Position numbers and translations under genes: made by a program. From NCBI GenBank assembly GCA_020650975.1, contig JAIPMN010001183.1, positions 1,201 to 65,200 on the forward strand: a DNA stretch of 64,000 bases, given 5' to 3'. Positions 41,459 through 55,200 of the stretch are shown one piece after another (position 1 is the first letter of the stretch; every line of letters starts with the position of its first letter). A model generated the notes under the pieces. It was not told the origin of the DNA, did not search any database, and saw only the letters and a list, made by a program, of their open reading frames with translations. This DNA is from Apostichopus californicus. Taxonomy: Eukaryota; Echinodermata; Holothuroidea; Aspidochirotida; Stichopodidae.

Positions 41459-44400
41459 TAATTTTGATAACCAAACACCCCACTGTATGTGGGTCATTTT
41501 TATTCATACATAAACTCTCAGGAATTAGCTACTGAGTGATATCCAAATAATCTAATAAGATTTTACCTTTTTTTCCCTTCGTTTTCTGGAGGAAGAGGTG
41601 CAGATTAATAAAATCTGTATTCTCTGCCAATGCTATGTATATGTTAGAATGCATTGGTCACCGTACTTGTAAAGCTTGTCGTAAAAATATTACCACGGAT
41701 GGGTTGCCAAATAGCACGTTCTTTTGTTACGAACTAACAAACTAACTAACAAGGTGATTTCATGAGCTGATTCCCACAGTTGAAAAATATATTTATACAC
41801 AGCCCATCTGTATTCTATTAACTACTGTGAAAATTGGCTGTAATTTTTACCAGGCTCCCCAGCCCACCGTGCATTGCCCAAATGCCTGTGTGGCCAGTCC
41901 GCCACTGCCCTTTTCCATTGCTAAGTTGATTTACTTGTTTTTTCTTCAAAGTTTATGAATATCAATCTTTGGTACAATATTCTACTCAGGGTTGACAACA
42001 GACAAAATGGCAAAGCTTTCTGTGAGATTCATTCTTTTATTTCATCAATCAACATAAGCTTCCCTTTGACACAGCAAGCAGTCTTAAAATCATATTTAAA
42101 ATACCTAACAGTTGAATTAAAATAATAATTAATCCACTCATTATCTAGTTTCACTAATATTGAACATGGTCACCAGTATTCAATGGGGTGCATTACCATC
42201 GAATCCGATCAATCAATAAAATCAATGTATACAAAACTCTAAATCAATCAATTTATTAATCTAATTAATCACTAAAATAAAAGTGCATTTGTCCTATTAA
42301 TCTATCAGGTAAAAGATCGATCATTCAATCAATAGATTTATCAATAAGGGAATTACTTAACTAAGCACAGAATCAATCAATGAAAACTTGAGAGAAATTA
42401 GTCTATACCAATAAATTAATTTCACTAAAGCGATCAATTGATCGCTTGACAAATGTACCATTGAATACACCTACAAGTTGATTTTTCATATATAGTTTCT
42501 ACCGTTAATTGTAGGGGATTCTACTATTGGCAATATTCAATAACAGTAAGGCACTTTATCTACAATAAGATTCCTTACATGAAAGATATACTTTTTGTGG
42601 TTTACCATAAAAAAAATTCTCCGAAAATCAAAAAGTTCCAGGGCAATAACTAGTTACAAGTGAACTATGAAAATGTCACAATGAAATTAAAACTAAAGAA
42701 TTACTAACCTTCTTTTGGCAATTGAAAATCACACAGTAAATCATACTTAGTTGTAAACACGCTTCCAAATAATTAATTAAAATAATAATTATAAAATATG
42801 ACATCACCTTTTCTTACATAAAAACCACTTACTCACGGAAAAAAAATCAAACTTGTAGTTCACGATTATCTTGGCAGAAAGTCATCCTAAGGAGGATGAA
42901 GTTGACAGGTTTTAGAACCAAGTCAGTACAGTGTTATACAAACAATTACCATCTGCAATACATCAAGACAATCCAAAGCATGGGGAGAAGAGAACCGAAT
43001 ATTGTAAGATAAAAAAACAGAGAAATACTAAAAACACGAAAAATTGTGAAAAATAGATGGGATGAGTAGGAATGTGCTTGTGTTCCAAAATGATAAACTT
43101 AAAAGAATAAACAGAAAGAAAGTTCAGACCTTTTAAACTCTTTCAGCAAATGGCATTAAGATAGATGGCTCAAGGTGTGTGAACATATTTTAAAAAAATG
43201 CTAAAATTAAAGAACAAATTTTTCCAGAGTAAAAAAACCATAGAATCTAATATTTGCGATGAAAAAACAAACGAATTGCCATTTCACAGGACAAACCGTC
43301 TAAATGTCTTCAGTTCATGCTAACCATCGGCATTAGGACACAAAACAGTTACGACAACAGCTTTACAAATATTTTGTGCGTAAATGCGCAAGTTATTGGG
43401 GGTTGGATTCTTCTTCTGCCGAGACATTTAATATAAAAACATTTTATTAAACATCACATCTTTCCACAACATAGACTATGTTAATATAAATGACAACTAC
43501 CAATACATACCTTACATCCCTATGAAATATTAATCATGTAACAAGTCTGTTGACATCACAATATATTAATATCCAAAATCCCCTTCATCACACTAAAACA
43601 CTAAAAACATTAAAATGTAAACAATAACAGCACTAAATTCTGACAATTTTTTTTTTGTTGAGGTTGAAGACTGATGAAGGTTACTGGGAGCTTAAACCTT
43701 TAACATTCAGACAGAAGTGTCTTTCAGGACATTTGTCTTCCCACGTCTTATCATCCCTCAGTTACTTTGGACGTTCAGAGAGAGTTGTCTTGCAGGACGT
43801 TTGTCTTTCAGGACGATTATCTTTCAGTGCGTTTGTCTTCCCACATCTTATCTTCCGTCAGATACCTTGGTTGCATATTTGACTTTTGTATCAAACTAAC
43901 AAGAATATGCGATTATCGACCTTCCACCAAAACTAAACAATATACAGTGTTGTTTTCAAGCTAGCTATTAAAGTGCATTCACAGAAGTCACAAAGATAAG
44001 TGTAACGTAACAAAAGATATTGAGCATGGTCATCCTGTAAACTCTAGGCTACTACCAGAAATTGAACCACCACAAACACAAAGAATATATAAAATAAAAA
44101 TCCATCAGCCACAGAAAATATTTTTTTTAAGAATGCCTTCAAGTTTTGGCACCAACTAAGGCACTACATAAGCCACTTTGACATCAAGGTGATAGTTTAA
44201 ACCCTTTCCTAAAGTTACTCTTCCTAACCCCCCAACCCCCCTCCCCCATGTCTTATCTGCCCTATCGACCAACCAAACACAGTTTTACAATTAAGGAATG
44301 CTAAAATATAAGTATAAAAATGGGAAAATGAGACAAAATAATCATAAAAGGAATCATTGATTACCCCTACTGCAAAATAACATCATAAGTGTCTGAGGAT

Positions 44401-46047
44401 GTACTCTTGCCATGAAAAGTTCACAAGCCAATTACAATCAATAACTGAAATGTACTATTATCTCTTCGTGAATGAAGCATTCTATATGGGAATGCTCTCA
44501 TCTCTCACTGTAAAGTAATCAACCAACATGATGGACTGTGACATTTTTACCTCATAAAATCAAACAGTATCAGATAGAAAACACACAAAGTGGGAAATAA
44601 TCGAAAAACATGCTTTTTTCCCCTATAACTACCAATGAAAAGAGACTTAATTAAAACAATGAAAATGTTTCAATTTTCATTACAAAGTAAGTGAAGTTCC
44701 TAAAACTTTTTAAGTCCTGAACTTGAACCATATGATAAAGCACACGTTATGTCCATTGCATAATAAAACATGCATATTACCAATAACATTTATAATCAAT
44801 TCTAAAAAAAAATGTAAAAATAGGTGATATGCTACAAAGGTAAAATTAAAACAAAAGTATCATTCTAAAACTTGTCACTGCCACAAATTATTTACAAAAT
44901 TCTGTTACAATCAATGCAATATTAATTTCTCAATTTTCACAATTATACAAACAAGCAAGATTTTGATCATACATTTAAGGTAAATTTAACAGATTTCACA
45001 ACATTTACAAACAAACCAATTAATTGTCTACATCCTCCTGCAAATTTAGCCAAACTCCTCTTATAAGTAGCAGATTAGTCAAAGCTACTGCACAATTTTT
45101 ATTATATAACATTAGGCTAAATTTAACCATTATTTTACTGTGGTAGGCTATCTCACTTTCTTCTTAAAGGAGTGAACAGTTGCCTTCAGTATGGAAAAAA
45201 TGTATTTCGTGATGAAATGATGCATGGATTACTATAACAGACAATTTAAATTGCGAAATACTTGAAAAGAATTTCTAGATATTTTGGGAAAAACCAGATA
45301 AAAGTTTTCAGTAGTCAATTAGTTACATTTCTGGTTACATTACCAGTTGACGAAATGTGACAGAGTAAATGATTAAAACCCTGTGGATTTCCTGAATTGC
45401 ATATATTCTTACAAACAGTGGAATCTAGTCCAATTTGTAATATTTACTTCACATTGTTTGGTGGAGGTAGTATAGTATATACTGACATCTATTGTAAAAT
45501 GTTGTAACTTTGTAAATGCTTCAATCCAAGGTCAAAGCAATGGCCTGTTAATGGAATACACCAATCACAGTACTTTTTGTCACTTTCAAGAAGGCCTATG
45601 AAAGTAGAAATGAACCCGACCATATGTCAAGGCAACTGTTAAGGATGATCGTCAGTTCTTTAGATTTTTTCAAGAATGCTAAGGAATAGATAAATAACAC
45701 AGCATGGGTATTAATTCCAGGCAAATGCCCTGATTCTACATGTGTGCTTGTTTGCAAGATCCCATGCAATAAGGATATTTAGGGTACCCAATTAAGTTAT
45801 GAAAATTATTGTGGCTAGTTTAATAATGAAGTTTTGTAATACCTGTTCTTGAAAATAAAAAGAATTATTGGAAAATAAGAAAACTCTTTGAAGAGTTAAA
45901 CAATTTAGCTTGATGGTATTTCCAATATTCATTCCTACCAGAACAGTTCACTTTAATGTTATAGTAGTCTTGTTTCTTCTTCATTCTGTTTGGGGTTCCT
46001 ATTCCTAATGAATTTGGAATGAAGATTAATCTGCTATCTCTTCAATC

Positions 46048-46053
46048 TTTATT
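46048..46053 (-). terminator. Candidate polyadenylation signal for rootletin
   Basis: AATAAA on the minus strand, 150 bases past the rootletin stop codon. It is the first canonical hexamer downstream. Other AATAAA/ATTAAA sites occur further down, so a longer 3' UTR is possible. Confidence 0.4.
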
Positions 46054-46202
46054 CTTCTCCCAGGTACAAGAAAACGTGGGACTGATATGATTTTTGTTTA
46101 CGTTTTCATGATCATCTGTTATTTTAATTAATTGGAATGTATTGATAATGAAATATAGTTTGGCTGTTGTCACTGCTTCCTTGATTCCTCCGTTGGGAGG
46201 GG

Positions 46203-46267
46203 TCACTTCCGTAAACTGGATCGTAGTGAAGAATTTGGCCTTCGGTTGCTACGGTTGGAAGAGGAAT
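46203..46267 (-). CDS. CROCC: Rootletin last exon (stop)
   Basis: 65 nt, acceptor ATACAG, SSSNRSNRRPNSSLRSSLRK then TGA. The frame is fixed by the phase-1 junction with the previous exon. Basic, Ser-rich C-terminus. Confidence 0.85.
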
Positions 46268-49200
46268 CTGTATGAAAATATGAAAGAAAATGTTCATTGT
46301 AAATGGAACTAGGGTTATGGGTAAATGGTACTGAACTTATGACGGAACGTTAACACTGCTGAACAATATTGTGTAGCAAGGATATTCGATCATTCTAAAC
46401 AGTGTATGGATGTATAAAGTAATGAAAGCCACCAAGGCATAGCATAACATCAAAATGGACTGTTTTTATATCATACCACTTGTTTCTTGCTTGACCTTAA
46501 TAAATCTTTAACACGAAAATTAGATATTCTGCACTGGATTTCATCTATATAGTATCACAAACACCACCTCCCCAAACATGAAGACCTTTAAAATATAAGG
46601 AAAAATCAAATAAGGGTAAACAAAGCAAAAGAAATTGGATAATGTAAAAAAAAATTTTTTTTAAGTAAGCAAGTTTGATGCAGAGCGGGATACACTTACG
46701 AGCAGTGGGAGTTGATGTTTTTGAAGGAGTTCCTATCCTCACTGGAGATGAGCTCCGATGTCGGCTGGAATTAAGTCTTCTCGGGGAAAGGCTTGTAGGA
46801 GGAGAGTGAGCTCGCATAGAGGAATTGAATGAGTCGTCTAACTTTTTGGTTTCATGTTCGAGTAACAGAGGATCAAGAGTAGGGTCCCTGGAGACATTAT
46901 GTAGAGAATCACCTGAGAGGAAAAGAAGATAGAGGAGTAGAGGGTCAAATCAAAGAAAAATAGTTTGCCTATAAATAATTAAACAAGCATTCAAGGTTTC
47001 TTTGTTATGTCTAATGACAATGGTTATATTACTGCCATAATCTATACATATTTATTGATATTTATGTTTTTACTAAGTTTTCTTGAAAAAGTCCTTGTTG
47101 TGAGAAATATTGAAGAATTAGAAACTTTTTGGCATTGCATATATTAGCAATGTGGCATGCAGTACTGTTATATCAATCAGTGATATTTCTAAAAACTAAT
47201 TTTACCAGATTTCCATTATAGCATTACAAAAGATTTTCTTGTTTCGTTCACTGTCAATGTTGTTTATTGCCTTTGAGTGTGGTTATTTAAGTTAAATGAA
47301 ACACTACAGCTAATTAAAGAAGCTTAAAATAAAATCTTTCTTGATTCTGTCAATGTTGTGTAAAGTAAGCTGTGTTGGGTTCTCGAAGTGTGAATGAAAC
47401 CCCAAATCTCATATTAAAAAGTTGAGAATGTAATCTTTCTTGATTCTGTCAATGTTGTGTAAGCCTTAGAGGGTGCTTCTTTAAGTTAAATGAAACACTA
47501 AAACTCATTAAAAAGCTTAGAATATAATCTTGCTTGGTTCTGTCAATGTTGTGTAAGCCTTTGAGTGTGGTTCTTCAAGATAAATGAAACACTAAAGCTC
47601 ATTTAAAAGCTTAGAATGTAATCTTGCTTGATTCTGTCAATGTCGTGTAAAGTAAGCCTTGTGTGGTTCTTGAAGTGTGAATGAAACACTAAAGCTAATT
47701 AAACAAGCTTAGAATATAAGCTTGCTTGATTCTGTCAATTTTGTGTAACCCTTTGAGTGTGGTTCTTTAAGTTAAATGAAACACTAAAGCTAATTAAAAA
47801 GCTTAGAATGTAATCTTGCTTGATTCAGTGTTGTGTCATTAAGCTTTGTGTGATTCTTGAAGTTGAATGAATCACTGGATGCTTCTTTAAAGTACTTTGA
47901 CAGTTTTTCTTTCATTAATGTTCTACATAAGAGCAGATCTCTTGAACAAATAAGAGATACGGATACTTGCTAAGAAGCAATAATGAATAAGAAATACCTC
48001 ATTCACCGTAAAGAAAGAAGATATCATCAAAATAAATTGAGAAAGGGGAAAATGGCAATAAATAGGAAAGGAATGCAAGTCATGACAAAGCTGAAGAAAT
48101 GTTACAAAAGATTTACGGGAAAACATGGAAATTTGCGATTCTTTGAATAACACAAGTTAAATAAGAACAATGAATATCATAAAGACCTTTTCTCACAGAA
48201 AAAGGGGGGGGGGGCAGGTGCCCTTCTCAGGCCAAGTTTTTAAAATGAAAGATATCTCACAGTCGACACTAGTTTTTGTTCTATCACTTCATCACTGCTA
48301 ATTAAGGTCTAAGGGTAAAGCGTGTTATTTTCTCAAATGAGAAAAGCAAAGAGGTTAAACAAATGATGGAAGAACTTCTATTTAGAAATTTTTACATGAT
48401 AAGAAAATTGGGACTTGTTTCAAGATGACTTACTTAACATTTGTCTTAAATCTTGAATTTCATCTGTAGTCTTAGAGCTGAGGTTGATGTAGGACTGTCT
48501 CTTCTTCATCTCCTTCTCCAATTGGTCACGTAAGATGTTGCTCTGGTGAAAACAAAAAAACACCGGGAGAAGAAATAATTTTAAAAGAGACCAAACATTT
48601 TGTTTCATAGTTCCATAGTGTGAAGTTATACTTCCATGTATGTATGAACACAAGCAGGTATAATATCCCCATTTGATTAATGCATAAGTAGTTTATCCAG
48701 AAGGTAAGGAGTTCCCGATGTAAGTTTGCACACTTAGTCCTGTTTAATGAGGAAACTTAACTGGGAAGGTTCCTATGTTAATCTTTATCAGTGAAAGGGT
48801 AGCTATATTTTCACATCCACGTCACATGAACAAGGATGTAACTGGGAGGTTTTGCCCCAAAAAATATCAAGATACTTGGTTAAACTGTGTATGCAAGAGT
48901 TTCTTGACAGTCTAACTGTAGATATTTCACATGTGCAGTTGGAATGATAGATTAGCTCATTGCATCATATATGAGTGAGCTTACAAGTGATAGTAATTTT
49001 CACATCTACTCCAGTGTTTGACTGTGTTTATTTCTTCTTGATCAGTGGCTTTCTACTACTTTGTGTCCGTTCCACTCATGCAATGTTTTCCCCTGCAGTC
49101 CTTCCATCAACTGTTTATTTTGCTCTCACAGTCCATCGTTCATTCTAATTCTACTCTGTTCATTCTTTAATCTTCCATTTATCTGCATCTGTCCCATTTG

Positions 49201-52200
49201 TCTATTTAACCTGCTTTCACTGTTCTTGTTTAATTCTGCCTCTAAAAGACCCTGCTCGGATCCAAATGTCAGGCCCTCTAACTTTGATACATCTACCAAC
49301 AGCGCAATAGATTAGCAGCTGGTTTACAATATCGTTCAATCTTTAGAATGTTCTACGCTGAAAAGGGAATTAACATTCCCATAGACTAGGTACCATTCTT
49401 TTGCATTCATACTTCCTCAAAAAAGGTTGTAAAGTTATTCTTACTCTTACCTGCTCTTTAAGTCCTTTCACCGTCTGTCGGTGGGCCCTTTCTCTGGCTT
49501 CCAGGGTCTTCTCAGACTGAGCCTGAGCAGTTCGCAATCTCTCCATCTCGACATCTGTCTCCTGTCTGTGTCTAGTTGTCAGCTCTATAAGTCTGCAAAA
49601 TATTTATTAAAAAAACATAAATTTAACATAGACCTATTCTCAGCTAGAGTTGCAACTTAAAGCAGCCTTGTGTGTTTTGTTTGGCAATTCTGCCAAATGT
49701 ACCAAGAAATTAGTCAAAATAAGATCACCCTTGATCAAACCTTGATCAACCTAATAAAGGTTAATAGGTGATTACCATTTTTGACACCCATTTGACTATC
49801 AACATGCCATCACTTTTTCATAAGTATTTGTCATGTGTAAATAGCAAAGTGGAATATTTAAAAAATGTCAACATTTTTAATTTACTATTTGATATTATAA
49901 AGACAATTATCAAGTCAAGATAATGTACTATATTGTATGGGATTTCCAGTTTTAAATACAATTGATGAGCATTGGTAAAGGTGATTCAAGAAACCAAAAT
50001 GAGAAAGTATTCGTCCACTGCACCGATGAAAGCATTGCTGTCCAAACACAGAAACAAAAGACATTCTTATCAATTATTACTCAAGTAGAATATGTTTACA
50101 CAAACAGATACCAAACTCAATGTTATTATAAGACGTTTTAGAAGGACTCTATCCGCCCCCCTCTCTTACCTCTGTGCGTGCTGCTGTTCTGTTTCAGCTA
50201 GTGCAGACTGGAGGGTCTGTACCTGTTGTTGGAGCTCAGCAGTTTCCTGTTCCAGGGAAGATACAGATTGGTCTAAGAGTCCTTTGTCAGTTGCAGTCCT
50301 TATTGCTATTTCTTCTGTCTTGATTTTCTCCCTTTCGACCTGTCAAAATGATCGAGATGGTGAATTAGCTGTAACATTTACATAGAGGGATGGGAGCAAC
50401 TCTTGTTTACTGATTAACTGTAACCATATGTCTGAAAATGCTGATGAGAGACAGCACTAGTTTAAAATAGTAAGCGCTCAAGCAGGAACATACCATTGCC
50501 TGCTGCATATATTCCTCCAACGTTTGCATAGAATGCAGACAAAATATAAAAGAAATACACATAAGATGTATATTAAATACACATAAAAATAAATAAAATA
50601 CACATAAGATATATATAAATACACATAGAATATAAATTTGATATACAAAAAAATAACATAAGATATATATATATAAAATACACAAAGAATACATAAGAAT
50701 ATGATTTATTCCTTCATACAGCAAAAAACCTTCATCATAAGATTTCAATCACATTGGTCTCTATTAAGTGGGATTAAATTAAGGACAGAGCAAATGCAAT
50801 CTAAGGTAGAATCTTACAAATGAACACCTTTTGAAAGTTCTCACACTGTAGTTTAATATTTTCACATCATTGAAGTCTAAGCCACAGGTTTATCATCAAT
50901 GTTTTGTTGGAATACTATAAGCTTACCTTGTCTAACGTCTTCTTGAGAGCGGTCTTGTCCTTCTCAAGCCTTCCAGAGCTCCTCTCTAGTTCCCGTTTGT
51001 CCGCCTCTAAGTTGGCATAGGCCCTCTGTAGGGTCCCGATGTGTTCCTGGAGGGTACGTTTCTCAGACTGGATACGGTGGACCTGCTCCAGGGCCTTGTC
51101 CTCTGCTGATTGTCTTTGTTTCAAAAGCTGTTAATTGAAGAAAATATAGAATTCAACCTAAAGAATCACTGGCAAACTTTGACAGGTAAAAAATGAAAAC
51201 AGAAAAACTTTGAAAAATGTCCAATTAACATGTGAAAGCAAAATGATCCAAGGGGCCTAAAATGTGTCAGCTCTCAAACCACATTGCTTCTGATATGTTC
51301 ATGCAGAGTGAAGGGAAGTAGTCTGGTTATGAATACAAGATCAGCAGAGAGAGACAGTGGATATAACATCCTAGGTTGACCAATCACTGTTACACCCCTA
51401 AGGGAGGAATATGTAAGGTCACCTTTCTATACAGCTTTTAATACTCTTCTTGATCCTAAACTTTTTGTCAACAGAGAGGAAACCATACCTCATGTGAGGT
51501 CCTGAGTTGCTGGTCTAGTTCGCTACCCCTCAGCTCGGTTTCCGACGCCTCGTTCTGAATCTGCTGAACTTTCTCCATTAGTTGATGGTTCTGTCTCTTG
51601 GCATCGGATGCTGATTGCCTGATAAAGAAGTGAGTAAGATGTTTCTACAAATGTGTTTATTATAACTTGACTATTGACTGGCTCTTTTTCAATCTGTTGT
51701 CTAAAGAAAATATTTGCTAGATGCATTATTAAGATCATCTGTGACAGTCTTGATGAGATGTGGAGTCAGGGGAAGCTACTGCCCAGGGTCCATCAGGGGG
51801 CATAGGAAAATGTGTGCAGGGTCCCAGTAAATTTGGGATGCAAAGTCGTGTATTATCATGACACACTTTACGGAAGCATGTAGAGAGGGGGTTGGGGAGG
51901 GCAAGGGGTGGGAATGGGGGGCAAGGATGCAATTGTCTTCCAGACCTTAGCTGGTTCTAGTTACCCTTTATCTGTTACCAATGACAATGTTTTGTATTTA
52001 ACAATGTAACAGTAGATTAAATGAAGAGCACACAGAGACTAGAGGGGTTGAGTTGCGAGTGTGGGGTGGGGGGCTGTGGGTCATAGCCATAATTCTTACC
52101 TGGCTGCATCTAGCCTCTCCTGGAGTACCCTTCTGTCCTGTTCGCTGCTGGCTAGACTCTGCTGCGTCTGCCTGAGCCTCTCTTCCATCTGGTTAGACTC

Positions 52201-55200
52201 CATGGTGCTGTCATTCAGCGTCAGGGACAGATTCTGCAATTTGTCCTTGAGTTGGCTTTCGTCGTTTTCGCTCTTTGCGAGGGCGCCAGACAGTCTGTCG
52301 ATGGTCAGCTGCAGGGAGGTGTTCTTACTCTCCAGGTCGTGAATCTGCCGCATCAAGCCCTCGATACGTTCTTGTGAAACCTTCATTGCAAAGTGAAATG
52401 AGAAAGGTTATTATAATTATCGTTTCTCCATATTTGGTCATCAGTTTAGAACTTTCGGTAAACCCAACAAGTATTGACTCACAATCAGACCGCGATTGGT
52501 CAAATTACGGTCATCTCTCTTGTAATCAAAAACACTTATAAGTGGGGAATTAGTGGGGAATTACTTAGTACATAATCATTCTTAAAATTTTGTCACCATT
52601 CCATATTTTCTTATTACTATTTATCAAAAGCAAAATGGCACAATGAAAATTTGCAAACAAATCTGGAGGTCCATCTAATGAAATTAGCATTATGTTATTT
52701 TAGTAACAGACAGCATAAATTTGTTATCAAAAAACTTTTCCAAAACCATTTTTTTCTTTAATTTGTCAGTTTTGTATCACATTGACATTTACTCTTTCTT
52801 TTTCAGCATGCTTAATTTGCCACAAGTTTACACAATCTCCCCTACCTCTCCCAGGATTTCCATGACCACCTGGGAAACATGATGTTAAAGAATGTGTCCA
52901 CAAACTGCCATGAGCTCACACCAGTCATAAAACCCTTTTCATGCATCTCCATCCTCTCCAGGCTGCCTCCTCCTGTCATTCCTATCACACTCACCTGACA
53001 CTCTGTAATCTTGTCATTCATATTCAGCTGTAGCCTCTGATAATCTCCCTCTACCGCCCGTTTCTTCAGTTCCAGTTGAGTTCCCCGGTTGTCCCCGACC
53101 TCCACCATCTCCTTTAGCTGCTTCTTCTCCGCCTCTAACTTCTGCTCCCTCTGCTGCATCTTGGCAACCTTATCCTGCAGCCCCCTCTTGTCACTCTCGG
53201 AGCCTTGCACGGACCGTTCCATCGTGTGGATCTTCTCCAGCAGTCCCTTGCGCTCTCGTTCGTTCCGGCGCAGGGTCTCCTCCTGAAGCATGAGGGCGGT
53301 CTGGGCGCTGCTGAGGCGGCCGTCCGCTCCTCTCTTCCCTTCCTCGGCCTCCCCTAATGACCTCTGGACTTGCTGAAGTCTGTCTTCTATCTGGGCACGG
53401 CTCACTTCCATTTCAGCCATCTCTTGCTGCGAATGCGATAGTCTAGCTTGAGCTTCGTCCTAACAGAGAGAGGAGAACAAAAAGAAGCAGTTATTGAGAT
53501 TATTCAGAACTCTCTCGTTACCTTTTAGTGGTATGTACTTGCTCTATCTTTGTGAAGCAATCAAGGCCTATGCTTCTCTGGAATTGTTTTTAGCTCTATG
53601 TCAATGTATCGTCTGAGGCAAACGTCATCATCTGTATTTATTTCCGAGCCACAAACTTCTTTGTTAAAATTAAATCTTGCAAGATCTGCTAACTTACTCT
53701 TTCCTTCTCTATTCCTTTTAGCCTTTGCGCAAAATCTCGAAGAGCAATACGGATGGTTTCTGGATCAATCTCCAAGACAGTCTGGTCCATCTTGGATGGT
53801 GATGTACTCCTGTCTGGACTGAGAGGGCGCTCTGCAAGATCTGGCGAACCGGTGCGAGGGATGGGACTGCCACGCCCATCAGTGGTGGTAGCATAGGTGT
53901 TATCAAATCCTGGGGTGAGCAAACAAAACAAAATATTTCAATTTCTCAAAGCAGTCGCAAAAATTGAACAAAATACTTTCATGTCAATAATTAATAATAA
54001 TAAGTAAAATTTATATAGCGCATAATCAGCAAAGCTGCTCAAAGCGCTTTACAAATGTAAAACCTAAAAACAAATAGTAACAAAAACCATAATTAATGAA
54101 ATAATTAATAAAAATAAGAAATAATTAATGCAAAGTTCATATTATTAATACTTTCATGAAGGAAAGCTGTATGTACCCACAATAACCTTGAGAATCTTGT
54201 GACTAAAACAGAGAATTACAACAATATGGAAAAATCAATATTCCTCCCAAAAATGTAATCACATGACTCGTTGAAAGTTTAAAAATTTAATCCCATTTTC
54301 TAAATTGATATCATTAGAAATGATTCATAATCAAGTCAAATTTGAATGTAAAAATTTCCCTAAAGAGAAATTTTGCATTTTACCGACCATAACAAGTATT
54401 ATTCATGATAAGAACCTGAAACTATCATGCGTTATCATTTGAAATTGTGTTAACTTCTATGGAATATCATCTTCCGGTTAAATATCAGCATTAGTTAATA
54501 ACTTCACCCCTAACCAAACGTCTGTTTCTTACCCTTGTGGGGAGATCTAGCTCTTCTCCTCGTTGGGCTTCGTGACCGTTTACCGAAAGGCGAGCTGTCT
54601 GAGGACAGGTCTGCGGCTCCGATTCCCAGCGTCCTTCTCAGAGATGAGTTAATACTGTTAAGTTTAAACTCTACCTCTTGCTTTGCTCCTGTAACGATAC
54701 GAAGCAGCAAAGAAGAGACGTTAAGTTCATGATAACAACACATCCACAAGACACCTTTACAAAAACTCAGACACATACCATCCCACGAGATGGAAGTTTT
54801 ATGTAGGTCAGGTTTCTCTCAAAAGGTAAGACTTTAGTACATATGATAATTACTTTACTGCATTAGGGCAGGTATGACGTTCACTAAATTCGAAAAACTT
54901 ACAGTTGATCCCTTTCGGTTAAGACATTTTAACACCGGCAAAGCAGCCTTCAACAACTTAACAGCAGAAGTAGCTAGACAAATGCTAATCTGCATATAAA
55001 CGTCTAGGCACACTTTGTTATTGCAAGAGTGATTATGCTTATTATCTTCTTTTGGTATATTTCTGGATGAGAGGTACTCACAAGACTCTATAAGAACTGA
55101 GTTTGAAAGTAAATGTTGTACTGTTTGTTCAAAGAAAACTACAAATAACTTTGGTCACAGCAGTTTGAACTAATTGGGGTTATGCATGAACTGCCAACAA

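Larger units (their letters stand above)
38359..46202. other. Intergenic region, SCO1 promoter side to rootletin 3' end
   Basis: A 7.8-kb interval without host coding sequence. It holds the SCO1 upstream palindrome, two LINE fragments (39065-39680 minus and 39838-41100 plus), a diverged tandem array at 41127-41458, an ATCAAT-rich stretch at 42180-42480 and a short TTTGTCTT repeat near 43715-43860. The part nearest 46.2 kb should include the rootletin 3' UTR. Confidence 0.6.

Noticed and set aside
43655-43964. Small gene in three plus frames near 43.7 kb
   Set aside because: The frames come from a short imperfect repeat (GGACRTTTGTCTT); no conserved domain and no intron signals.
53089-53286. 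Plus-strand frames across rootletin exons (also 52061-52342, 55358-55636, 60428-60670)
   Set aside because: Antisense shadows of Glu/Lys-rich coiled-coil exons, which read as Ser/Leu/Phe-rich on the other strand.
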